DNA from: Periplaneta americana
Taxonomy: Eukaryota > Arthropoda > Insecta > Blattodea > Blattidae
DNA: 64,000 nt
NCBI RefSeq assembly: GCF_040183065.1
Contig: NC_091125.1
Coordinates: 129,976,621 to 130,040,620 of the forward strand
Direction: 5' to 3'
The position numbers were made by a program, and so were the translations under genes. Below, piece after piece: positions 33,890 to 44,385 of this stretch. The notes under the pieces were generated by a model, which was not told the DNA's origin, ran no database searches, and was given only the letters and a program-made list of their open reading frames with translations. Positions within the stretch are counted from its first letter, which is position 1. Every line of letters begins with the position of its first letter.

Positions 33890-35195
33890 TCAACCAACCG
33901 ATATCAACTAACCAATCAACATCAATCATTCAAACCAAATCAATCAAACCGATGACCTAAAACCAATCATAATCAACCAAAATCAACTAACCGATCAAAG
34001 TCAAGACTAAAACCAAACACAGCTAAAACTAAAACCAATAACAATTGCTAACTAAACTAAACTAAATTGAACAAAACAAAATCAACAAAGATTAAAAGCA
34101 ACCAGAAAGAATCAACCGACAAGCCGAAGGCCAAAATTAAAATCAACCGAAACTGCAACCAAACAAATTCAACTAACCAATCAAAGCGACTAAACAAACC
34201 AACCAACTATTTAAACTAAACGAAACCAAATCAACCAGAGAAAACCAACAAACGTAAAAGCAACCAAAACCAACCAACCGATCAGTCAAGCAAAAATTAA
34301 ACAACCGAAGCCAAACTAAAACCAACCCGAAGCCAAACTAAAGCCAACCCGAAGCCGAAACTAAAATCAACCCGAAACCGAAATGAAAACCAACCGAAAT
34401 CGAAACGAAAACCAACCGAAGCCAAACTAAAACCAACCGAAGCCAAACTAAAACCAACACAAAGCCAAACTAAAACCAACTGAAGGCATAACTAAAATAA
34501 ACCGAACAAACAAATCCAACTAACCAACCAACCAACCAACCAACCAACCAACCAACCAACCAACCAACCAACCAACCAAAGCCAAAACTAAAACCAATTA
34601 AACTAAACTAAACTAAACTAAGCTAAACTAAAGAAACCAGATCAAAATAAACGAAGCAAAACCAACAAAAGTAAAAAAGAAACAAAACTAACCAACCGAC
34701 CAACTAAAGCCAAAAGTAAAACCAAACCAAGCCAAAACTAAAACCAACCAAAATGACCAAAATACTAAGTAAAGTAAACCAAGTAAAACCACATACCGCC
34801 TAACAAAAGTCAAAACTGAAACCAACCGAAATCAAAACTAAACCAAACAACCAACCGAACAACCAGCTAGCTGTCCGACTGACCGATCAAACAAAACCAT
34901 TCAAACCAACCTACCAACTAAACAAAAACCAAATCAACGGACCAAAAGCAACAAAAATTAAAAGTAACCGAAACCAAACTACCAACTAAATAAACATGAA
35001 ATCAACGAACCAAAATCAACAAAAATCAAAAGTAACATAAAGCAACTAACCAACGAAACCAACCAAAACTAAACCATCGATCCAAATCGACCAAAACAAA
35101 AACTAGCCAAATCCAAAATCGATCGACGGACTGACCGGCCACCACCAACCAACCAACCAACCAACCAACCAACCAACCAACCTCTCACCCACCAA
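33890..35195. repeat. C/A-rich degenerate (CCAA)n block
   Basis: About 1.3 kb almost without T or G on the plus strand, built of ACCAACCAA, AACTAAAACCAACCGAAGCC and AAACTAAACTAA variants, with clean (CCAA)n runs at 34525-34578 and 35147-35182. Open frames through it are composition effects. It ends about 225 bp before the transporter exon. Confidence 0.85.
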
Positions 35196-35447
35196 AATAA
35201 GTCTTCTCAAGTCGTTTCATTTTCAAGTATTTTCTCACTGACTATTATTGGTGTAAAGTGATATTATATTTTAGTGATTAACCATAGGCCCTACAAAATT
35301 AGAATCTATGAATCCCAAATTTGCTTATAAAATATGAATAATGTAGTGGGAAAACTGTGAATAATTATGCTAATTTGGGGTAAATATTGGTAATTATAAG
35401 GAGAGTATTTTGACTTCAGGGTTGGCAGCGCACCATACCTTCAGAAG

Positions 35448-35877
35448 ATGTCGGACACGGAAGGGAAAGTCACACTGCAGCGCAAGATCACCCTTCAGAA
35501 CGGGGTGGCCATCATCGTGGGCTCTATAATAGGCTCCGGCATCTTCGTGTCGCCGACAGGGGTGTACATCCAGACCAAGTCGGTGGGCGTGTCGCTGGCG
35601 GTGTGGCTGGCGTCGGGGTTGTTCTCGACGGTGGGGGCGCTGTGCTACTCGGAGCTGGGCACCTGCATCCTCCGCTCCGGCAGCGACTACGCCTACATCA
35701 GGGAAGCGTTCGGCTCGCTGCCCGCCTTCCTGCAGATCTGGGTGAGCCTGCTGGTCATCACGCCCACCACACAGGCCATCGTGAGCCTCACCTTCGCCCA
35801 GTACGCCGTCAAGCCCTTCTTCCAGGACTGCGCGCCCCCTGACAGCGCCGTGCGTCTCCTTGCTGCGACATGTCTCT
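35448..35877 (+). CDS. SLC7-family (LAT-like) amino-acid transporter light chain, first coding exon
   Basis: ATG at 35448 opens 143 codons plus one base to a donor GTCTCT|GTAAGT. A likely acceptor TTGACTTCAG (35419) opens this exon 28 nt before the ATG, so a 5' non-coding exon probably lies upstream. The protein starts MSDTEGKVTLQRKITLQNGV. Residues 21-39 hold the IVGSIIGSGIFVSPTG signature of TM1 in APC-superfamily exchangers. TM2 is about 47-68 (GVSLAVWLASGLFSTVGALC) and TM3 about 94-115. Cys128 in FFQDCAPP matches the Cys that disulfide-bonds the CD98-type heavy chain in LAT and y+LAT light chains, so the protein likely works as a heterodimer in the plasma membrane exchanging amino acids. 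Much more GC-rich than its surroundings. Later exons were not found. Confidence 0.9.
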
Positions 35878-36074
35878 GTAAGTGCGACTTTTCTGTTTTC
35901 TATTTCACTCAGAGGCGTCAGTTAGGAAAGGGAGGCGACAATTGCCTCACCCTGAGTTTAAAACTAAAAAAATAAAAATAATTAGTAGAACTACTAAAAA
36001 TGTGAGAACTATAATTTTTATATGAAAATATTCCAATCTCATAAAGGCTTAAAAATAAAGAACGAGCTAGTTAA

Positions 36075-37085
36075 GGGGCGAGGACGGTATTTTTTGATGA
36101 AAAATGAGTAAATTTTCAATTTTTTTTAAATACTCTGTGATATGTGTTGAATGCATTGCATAACATTTTGTGAGTATTTGTGCCCTTATCGGATGTTGAG
36201 ACGCCATTTTTAAACTTCATGCGCTATGGATTTTTAAATCACACGCCAAAATGAGTAAATTTTCAAAAATATTTTTTTTTCTTTAAAATACTCTGTGATA
36301 TGTGTGGAATGCATAACATTTTATGGGTATTTGTGCCCTTATCGGATGTTGAGACGTCATTTTTAAACTTCCTGCGCTATGGATTTTTAAATCACACGCC
36401 AAAATGAGTAAATTTTCAAAAATATTTTTTTTTTCTTTAAAATGCTCTGTGATATGTGTGGAATGCATTACATAACATTTTATGGGTATTTGTGCCCTTA
36501 TCGGATGTTGAGACGTCATTTTTAAACTTCCTGCGCTCTGGATTTTTAAATCACACGTCCCCTTTTATTGTTGTTTCCGGTAACTTCATTTCTTTGCTAC
36601 ATAGCCAGACAAAAATGAATATAATTTCTGAACTATTACAGATACAATCATGAAATTTAGAACACACATTCTCTAGACTATTAGGAAACTTTCCTATGTA
36701 ACAGAATTGTGTTAATTGATTTTAAAAATATGTCTGTCTGTTTTCAAAAAAGGAAATCAAAAAGTATTATTAAATTTTAATTGTTTATTTAAAAAATGTA
36801 AGGACTAATATCAAAATTTTATTACAGGCAGTTTGTAGAGAATGCGTTTGCAAGTATATTGCAAAAAGCCGTTTGAATCTATCTTTAAAAATGGCTTAGA
36901 TATATCGGTTTTAGTAAAATCCTACATTGGGTACATTTTTTCAAATCTGGGCCCCCAAATATATATATATTTTTCAAAATATTTATATTTGGTTGAGGTG
37001 CTACAGTCACGAACTCTCTACATACAAGAAATAAATATTTTACACGAAATAGGAAAAAAGTTAAAAAAAATACCGTCCTCTCCCC
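36075..37085. mobile_element. TTAA-flanked MITE (piggyBac-type target) in the transporter intron
   Basis: TTAA at 36071-36074 and 37086-37089 flanks inverted ends GGGGCGAGGACGGTATTTTT and GGGGAGAGGACGGTATTTTT. A TTAA duplication is the mark of piggyBac transposition. The ends differ from the CCCTTTGA element at 18915. No transposase. A triplicated segment fills its left half. It lies about 200 bp downstream of the transporter exon. Confidence 0.8.
36104..36558. repeat. Three tandem ~150-bp copies within the MITE
   Basis: Copies start at about 36104, 36250 and 36403 with AATGAGTAAATTTTCAA and end with GGATTTTTAAATCACACG. Each contains TTTGTGCCCTTATCGGATGT and TGAGACG. Copies 2 and 3 are the most alike. 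Confidence 0.85.
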
Positions 37086-37092
37086 TTAATGA

Positions 37093-38360
37093 CTTTAGAC
37101 TATAAATAATGTCTTTGCTACCTTAGTGATTTCAAAATAAAAGTACCGTACATTTTTTGTTAATTTAAATTAACACTTCATATCAGTAAAATTTTGTGTG
37201 CTCATTTGTTCGTACCTACGTCATATGAAGAAGCAAGTGAATGCAAATTACGTATCGTATAATAATTTAAAATATTAGAGAGTTTTTGCCGTAACATGTT
37301 TCTTGTTACCGTAAACTGTAATGTCACGTGACCGAATACGGTATGTACAATAGTGGACTTTGCCATAAAAATAGTTTTTGCCCGATTATCTGTCACCGAA
37401 TGTGATAAAGGCAAGAAAAATGAAAGAAACATACATTTCGCATTTTGTATTCAGTTTCGCATTTTATCTCGGATTAAAAACTATACTATCCTTAAGATGC
37501 TTTTAAACATCAAATTACTTACTTTTACAGCATTTGGCACAGATCGTGATTACGAAAACCTACCATCTCTAATAATTAATGCATGTTTAATCATATGTCA
37601 CATATTAAACCAAATATACTTAATGTGATAAGCTAAGACCATTGTTAAATTGTTGTGAAACTATTCTGTTTCTTGCTTTGTAGGCCTACACTAATTTTCT
37701 CTTTAATGAAGTAAATAATTTAATTTTATATTTTACATCTGCGGTATAAGTTACTTACTTTCGTAAATTTGCACTGTCAGATTTTCGCCATACTTTGATA
37801 AAATGATATATATGCTCTTCTATGGCTCGCAGGGAGAGAGTTTTTTCATTTGCAGACATTGTTTCCTCATGAATATCCTTCCACAGATTTAATTTTTCAT
37901 AGGAATCGTTGCAATTACTTCACGCATTAACACTAAGTCATAATTAACGTTGAAACGTAGCCTTTATTACATCATTCTGCTCACGATTAACGAATGGGAT
38001 TGTCGTGTCACCGTACCACGATATCTGCTAACGATAATGTGACGCATGCGTAGAACATCTATCATGTGACTTTACAATTTACCGTAAACGAAAACCAGTA
38101 GCTTCACTGTGTGAAAATACTGTAGATAAAAAGAAAAAATACCTTGATATCCACATGCTATAGATCGATTGGGTCGATTGCAATATCTGTTATCTGTATT
38201 GTAGAGGTCGTTTGGAGCGATTATCGATTGGTCGTTTGGGTCTTCCATATTGTGACCAGTCAGCTTGTTAGTGCTTCCTTATTATGTTAGTGTAGCTGCT
38301 GCTTACATATAGAAAACAGTCTTCTTGGTGAAGGATCACAAAATAGATCACGTTATTTAC
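37093..38360. other. No gene seen
   Basis: AT-rich. TTTACCGTAAAC-type motifs occur near 37305 and 38085, perhaps ends of an old transposon. No exon of the transporter was recognised. Confidence 0.4.
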
Positions 38361-38369
38361 ACCGACTAC

Positions 38370-38690
38370 TGACTTGACAATTGTTGATTATATTTATAAC
38401 AATTACATTAACGAACATGCACCATTTCCTCCAAATATGTGGACTGCCGAACCGAGGAAGATCCTCGGACAACAAATGGGCCAGAAGCATTCCTCAGTTA
38501 CTTCAATGCGCAGTTGTACTCTCCACATTCCAACATACAAAAAGTTATTGATCCAGACAGAAACAAAATTAAAATTAAATTGCATTTTTCAAAACATATT
38601 CAATGTTAAAAGCCACGCGGAAAGAAGAAAGCAGAATTCGCTAATCGACAGCAGGAATGACTAACAAAAATGACAAAATAATGTTACGAG
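38370..38690 (+). pseudogene. MULE-type transposase relic
   Basis: One frame reads VDYIYNNYINEHAPFPPNMW. After a shift the neighbouring frame reads PRTTNGPEAFLSYFNAQLYS and PHSNIQKVID. The order F-P-P-x-x-W, then R-T-T-N-x-x-E-x-F-x-x-x-F-N is that of the C-terminal part of Mutator-like transposases. At least one frameshift, no ends seen. Confidence 0.6.
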
Positions 38691-38699
38691 AACACGTCA

Positions 38700-39425
38700 C
38701 GCAAGAAACCCACAACTTATCAGTTACAATAAATACTATTTTTGGAAAAAATATTCAAAGTTATATCCAATAATCTATATATTTCATTCATATTAAAATT
38801 CAATTTTGAATTAAATGTTTACAAATTTAGTACTGATAATATAAGCGTTACATAAAGAACAACATTTTTAATCATACCAAGCTCACAACTTGCATCTCGG
38901 CAACCCAAAGTCTGCATAAAACGAGAGGGAAAATTTTGTTTACAATGCCCCGAACATCCACTACTACATTTGCATACTTAGTCCCAGCCGTTCTGTCTAG
39001 ATCGGCCCAAAAGGTACGTGTTTTAGAGAATTCGCCCCAAACGCCCTAAGAACTATGCACGTTCGGCCGTTTCGGAGTGCTTTATTCCATCGTCAGCGTC
39101 TGGCTGTTGCAGTGCGTCTTCTGGAATACTGTCTTTTGTGGGTTGGGGGTATAAGGGTATTGTGGTGAGAAGGTGATGATACCTATGTATTGTTTATTAA
39201 GATATCGAGAAGAGTGTGCGAATTGTAATCCAGCTGTGTATGAGATATATTTATCTCTGTTAATCTTATATGTTTGTACATTCCATATTGCTTTGGCGCA
39301 GTGGTCGTCAGCATTCGCTGAATTGGGTAACGGATAAGCAGTATAACTGAATATGCACCATCATGCAGATGGCATAGGGAGAAAGCATACCGGCTAGCAG
39401 CCACGAATGCGCGATATTGCAGTCT
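38700..39425. other. No gene seen
   Basis: Nothing coding or repeated that I can identify. Confidence 0.4.
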
Positions 39426-39429
39426 CTTA

Positions 39430-39770
39430 TCCGCGGGTAAGAAACGCTAGCGAGTCTAACTCCGAACCCAGTAGTCCCGGGTTCGATTCCCGGTCAGGAC
39501 GATTTGCCTGGGTGAGGTTTTTCCGGGTTTTCCCTCACTCCTATGAATGAGGATGAATATCAGGTAACTTAATCAGGCGATTGGAACCCCACTTATCTTC
39601 GCCACTTTCTTTCCTCCCCCATCATCTTTTCCTCATCACCCCGTTTCTGGTTTATCAGTCACTCTACAGGCGGCCTCCCGAAGCTGCTGACTCTTTCGAC
39701 CGGCCTCCGTGGCATGTAGTTAAGCGACGTTGAATAGCACCCGGGGGAGGAGTTTCGCCTCGGACCGACA
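39430..39770 (+). mobile_element. tRNA-derived SINE
   Basis: B-box GGGTTCGATTCCCGGTCAGG at 39478-39497 is followed by GCCTGGGTGAGGTTTTTCCG and a GC-rich body ending GGCATGTAGTTAAGCGACGT and TGAATAGC. The A-box half is poorly preserved. Confidence 0.65.
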
Positions 39771-40149
39771 GGGGCCTTGGGGGAAGTTGCCGAAGCAGGA
39801 ATGGTATATGGATTTCTGTCGGCTATAGGGACCGGTTGTTAGGGAGTCATGTGGTTAGGGCGGTGTGCGTAGGGGATCTGTGGCACGCAACTCATTTTAT
39901 ATCGAGGGTTAGCGCAATAGATCTCAACAGGTCGCAGTGCTGGGCCATCAGTGCCGTCCTCGGTTAAATTCCATTCCATTCGAAGAGACGTTAGCCCGAG
40001 GGTGCACTGTGCTGATGACCGCTGGATTGGTGTATTTAATTCTTAGTTTATAGGGGAATAATGTAGTATTTCCATTTCATTATAACTGTCGTTGGTATTG
40101 ACTCTATGCTCTCCATAATTCGATGTATTGTATGGTTGCTGTATTGCTT

Positions 40150-40236
40150 TCATGCGTTCGTTATATCTTCTACATCGGACAAACGGGTAGATCATTCGAA
40201 ACAAGGCACAATAACTGTGGACACTTTTTATCTTAA
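40150..40236 (+). pseudogene. Possible GIY-YIG fragment of a Penelope-like element
   Basis: A 28-codon open stretch reads SCVRYIFYIGQTGRSFETRH. The pattern Y-I-x-Y-I-G-Q-T-G-R-S-F-x-x-R is that of the GIY-YIG nuclease in Penelope-like retroelements. Only this short piece survives. The longer open frame on the opposite strand is taken as a shadow. Confidence 0.4.
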
Positions 40237-40919
40237 ATTGTTTATTTTGGTCTATTCTGCCATCTCTCAAAGTTTCTAAAGTCGTTATTTCCGCACCCTG
40301 TATTGCTGCATATGTTATAACGAAAGATAGGAATTTACCCACAGAGACTACAAGGTTAGGTGTGCATAGAGTGTTCGTAGTACGCACGAGAAACATATCC
40401 CATTCAATTGCTGCGATAAAAAAACACATTTCAGCTGTAACCTGGCCATAACTCAGGCTTCACGTCACTCATGACGAAACGACAGTCTAAGTATAGCTAT
40501 CTAATATCCTCATGTTGTGGTATAAATTTCTACCTTTAGTTATATTACATATAGTTATTTAGTGGTTTATTTTATTATATAACATTATATGCACCTAAGC
40601 TTAAAACGAAATTTCGAAATTTGTTTTGCATACCAAGGACAAATACTGAATCCCACAAAAATTCCCCAGTTTTCCAAATGTTACAGTTGTACAATAAATT
40701 ACATCCTCATCCTAATGTTGATATTTTCAATATGAATTTCTCTAGATAAAGAATTATTTGTTATCATATTTTACAGAATATTATTGTTAGTTAATTTGAA
40801 GCTACTTTCACACCTTATTTCAATTTCTCTTTTTTTTTCTTTCTCTTATTTCTATTTTGTTTCCGTTTTTAATAAGTGTATGTTTCCTTTTCCTTGTTTA
40901 TGTTTTATAAATTAATTTG

Positions 40920-41005
40920 TTAGTCGTGAAAATTGTAATTGGGCTTTGCCTGTTATGTTCAACAACAAATGAATAAATAAATAAATAAAAATAAATAAAT
41001 AAATA
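40920..41005 (+). mobile_element. Possible LINE 3' end with (AAAT)n tail
   Basis: ATTGGGCTTTGCCTGTTATG followed by (AAAT)n resembles a LINE 3' region. No protein sequence upstream is recognised. Confidence 0.3.
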
Positions 41006-41259
41006 GCTGAGACATTTCATTCGTTACCTCTAAATTTGATCGTACGTAGTGTCACTACCAAGATGCTGTATTTAAAATACAAAACCTGATCTGATTGTGA
41101 AAGTCACGCAGTTTTCTTACTCCTAATGGTTAGATTGAGCTCGGAGTCTTGTATACCGCCTCATTGCGTAGGCAACACATTTAACTTCACTGCTGAGCAG
41201 GCGAGCGTACTTGTGCCATGTATTCAACGTGTTGTACGTACAGTACGTTTATTTATATA

Positions 41260-41710
41260 CAGAGTGGACCTAAGTAATATCATTGATTTCAGGGGGGGGG
41301 GTTATTCTTTGAGATATTTCAAAGCAAAAAGTTTAATTCAATTTTGTTCGGTTTTGCTTTCTTTTCGAGATAAAAACTGTTTTATATGAAACATTTCACA
41401 GCGTGTTTTGGAAAAGCCATTTGTTGAATTTCCCAATATGCTTAGTCAATTTAAGAGAGTAGTGCATTATGATGATAAATGATTGAAATAATTTTAGTTT
41501 TGTCCTTTAAATATGCAGAAATTTGATCCGAACAAACGTAACTTTTCGTTCTGCGAAGAAATTTTAAAATGTTATATGAAATATTTAATATAAAACAATT
41601 TTTGTCTCGAAAAGGAAGTAAAAAACGAAGAATTTTTTTTTTAACTTTTTTTTTTAATATCTCAAAGAATAACCTCCTGAAATTAATGTCATTACATACA
41701 GTTCACTCTG
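41260..41710. mobile_element. TA-flanked MITE, 451 bp
   Basis: Ends CAGAGTGGACC and CAGAGTGAACT (inverted), flanked by TA, continue inward with ATTTCAGG, a G-run or AGG, and GTTATTCTTTGAGATATT. The inner 80 bp also pair imperfectly (TATATGAAAC with its inverse). Tc1/mariner type, no coding. Confidence 0.75.
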
Positions 41711-41950
41711 TATGTGTAATGATTGCCGAAGTCCGACAAGTGACAACGCATGAGTGCCATTGGCCAATCCGAAACTGTCAGGTAGGCCTTCTTTTCTCAG
41801 CCCCTGATATGCCCAGGCTCCCTCCACAGACAAATATGACCCAGGAGGCGTGGGGCCCTAATTCCTTCCTATATCAGCATCGGAAATCCGTGCGACTCCT
41901 CCCCCCGAAGACTTCAATTCAGCCTTTTTGTATTATATTTCAGATAGATG

Positions 41951-42289
41951 CCATGTATTGTGGGTCCCTATCACCACGGCATGGCGCGTCCTCAGGTTGC
42001 GGATCGAGGAGACGGCCTCCAGATATGGAGGGTAGCTGCGAATATATTGAATAAGCTGTCGCGGACAGCCGATGAGGGGTGGTCCTCCAGCTTGGGGGTT
42101 GGGCGAAGGGCTAACAACCCATCACCGTAAAAAAACAGCTTGTTACGAATCCTTCAAATAAGCCTCGGAATGGGTGGATTTGAGGGAGGTGGGATATGAT
42201 GATAGAGAATGGATTAATCTTGCTCAGGATATGGACCAATGGCGGGCTTATGTGAGGGCGGCAATGAACCTCTCGGTTCCTTAAAAGCC

Positions 42290-42347
<58 letters not shown>
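41951..42347 (+). mobile_element. Short LINE copy with both ends and a large internal deletion
   Basis: TATTTCAGATAGATG, 15 bp, flanks both sides (41936-41950 and 42348-42362). The left part (41951-42165) is a non-coding head with CGGCATGGCGCGTCCTCAGG and AACCCATCACCGTAAAAAA. The right part (42170-42285) reads DLREVGYDDREWINLAQDMD and ends in the protein tail seen in the 15399 copy, then (GTAA)n. The internal protein-coding region is gone. Confidence 0.85.
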
Positions 42348-42349
<2 letters not shown>

Positions 42350-42362
42350 TTTCAGATAGATG

Positions 42363-42525
42363 AGATGAGGGGAAACGGGAGTACTCCGAGAAAAAAAACC
42401 TCTGCAACATCTGATTTGTCCACCACAAAATATATCATCGGAATGTGGCCGGGGATCGAACTTGGTCCGCCTGGATGAAAGACCAGCGCAATAACACTTG
42501 AGCCACAGACACAGCCGTCCGGTAG
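42363..42525 (-). mobile_element. tRNA-derived SINE
   Basis: On minus, GGCTGTGTCTGTGGCTCAAG (A-box) and AAGTTCGATCCCCGGCC (B-box), then a body with CCGATGATATATTTTGTGG ending at the LINE insertion. The LINE target duplication shares the SINE's 3' edge. Confidence 0.65.
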
Positions 42526-43204
42526 GAATTATACTGTAATACTGCGCACACTGGCGATGCCCGTCGGTTGTTACAGCGGTGCTTGTACGGGATAGAATGC
42601 AACCGTCAACAGTTTGAATGTGTGTCAACGATTTCCGGCATTCCTGCCTTCAGATACGCGTCGGCATCTTGGAACAAACATACAGTATTATGCAACTCGA
42701 CGCACGGTGTGCAGGCTGTGGCTCGCGAGGACAGTAACATGTGTGCTCTGTTTAAAATTCTGCGTGGACATGTTTTGCTTTCTTATTACTAGACTGCGGA
42801 AGTTCATGCAATTGCATGCTTTTATTTAATGGACATACATCAGAAAACTTCATACATATTTACCGATCATACTTCTATAGATTGAAATAAAGTCGTGTAG
42901 TATTGTACATTTTGCGTATATTGACGTTGTTTGCCATAAATGCATATTTTGATTAATTTTGCTTATTTAAGAGCGTACATTGGACATTTTCGTCATTCGA
43001 TTTACTGTATTTTTTTCCCTGTTCTTAACCTATGTGGGGAAGATTTACCATTACTTCTATCCAATCAGAATGAAGTATTTCTTGATTCAAGATCTTGGGG
43101 ATTTGAAGGGAAAGGATTAATTGGAGGCAGCTCCAGAAAGGCAAGGCGAGGCAGTTGCTTCGGAATTTCGTAGGGAACGTAACGTCCGAGTCATCGTGGG
43201 AAAA

Positions 43205-43400
43205 TAAATTTTCTCATGAAATTTCGGCCATTGTATGGGACTGGTGCCCACCCAGCATCGTGATGCACTTGGGAAGCTACAATAGGTAGCGAAATCCAGG
43301 TACTAAAACAAGCTATAATGGATAGGGGAAATTATGGTTGAATGATCGTTCACCTCTGCTTCGGCATGTGGACGTGTCGGTCTGGGCGCTTAAAAGCCTA
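43205..43400 (-). repeat. Dispersed repeat, inverse copy of 32100-32345
   Basis: Shares TCATGAAATTT, ATGGGACTGGTGCCC and ATGATCGTTCAC with the inverse of the other copy. Confidence 0.5.
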
Positions 43401-43439
43401 TAGAGTCACGGATTATCATTATCACTCTAATTACTGGCG

Positions 43440-43441
<2 letters not shown>

Positions 43442-43506
<65 letters not shown>
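43442..43506. repeat. (ATT)n microsatellite
   Basis: About 21 trinucleotide units. Confidence 0.95.
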
Positions 43507-43508
<2 letters not shown>

Positions 43509-43595
43509 TGGTATGAGACCATTGAGATCGCAACAGACTACTAAATCTAATAATTGAATTGGATGATGATAATAATAATTATTATCATTATTATT

Positions 43596-44370
43596 TATAA
43601 CCATGCAATTAGAATGTTAGGAATAATTCGGTCAATTACTTATTCTTTTTCAACACCTGACTCTCTTTTAATACTATACTGTACATTAGTGAGATCGAAA
43701 CTCGAGTATACATCTGCAGTTTGTAACTCTATTAATAGTACTGAAAAATATTCAAAGGAAATTTATTTCATTATGTTCATACAGATTTCTGCCTAATAAC
43801 TCCGGACATAACTATGATAAAAAATGCGAACAATTTAAATTTAATGTCAAAGCTTGTATGCTAGACGTTATGATCTCGATTACTTATTCTTATGTAAGGT
43901 CCTTAAAGGTGACATTAATTGTCAATCTTTCTTAAACAGTGTCAGCCTTCGTATTCCTATGAAGGACATGAGACATCACACACTCTTCTATATTAGAAAT
44001 TCTAAATCTTGCTCGTCGGTCTCCAGATGTATTAAAAATGCTAACTTACATCTAGGCGATTTCGATCTATTCAATGTATAGAAGTATTAGAACATGACAT
44101 TGTCTTTGCTATTATTATTATTTGCATAATCTTTCTACACAAATTAGTAATACTTTTGTAAGAATCAACTCCTTTCCATAAAATATTATAGTATTAATAA
44201 TTGTTGTAAATTAATCATTGTAATCTATGTTCTTCATTTTGTTTTAATCTCAAATATTTAATTTATACCATAGTTCTTAATTTTATCGTATTAATTGTAC
44301 CACCGTGCTGGACTTTTATTGGCCAATGGCTGTTGTCCAGCACATAAATTTCAATAAATAAATAAATATT
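43596..44370 (+). mobile_element. LINE reverse transcriptase C-terminal relic (jockey-like)
   Basis: Frames give RMLGIIRSITYSFSTPDSLL, then ILYCTLVRSKLEYTSAVCNS (43600-43745), and after shifts ARRYDLDYLFLCKVLKGDIN and VSLRIPMKDMRHHTLFYIRN (43857-44000). This is the end of a jockey/R1-type reverse transcriptase. A 3' region with TGGCTGTTGTCCAGCAC and an (AAAT) tail closes it at about 44370. It belongs to a different family from the (GTAA)-tailed copies. Confidence 0.7.
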
Positions 44371-44385
44371 TAAATAGGTAATAAA

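Noticed and set aside
34297-34479. Minus-strand frame with FSLASVGF repeats
   Set aside because: Translation of the C/A-rich simple-sequence block; no start context or domain.
35603-35842. 79-residue frame inside the transporter exon
   Set aside because: Out of frame with the SLC7 signature, caused by high GC content.
40043-40429. 128-residue open frame on minus
   Set aside because: No recognisable domain, and the plus strand has a better explanation in part (GIY-YIG motif).
42111-42628. Minus-strand frames containing repeated YLLT
   Set aside because: Translation of the (GTAA)n tail of the LINE.
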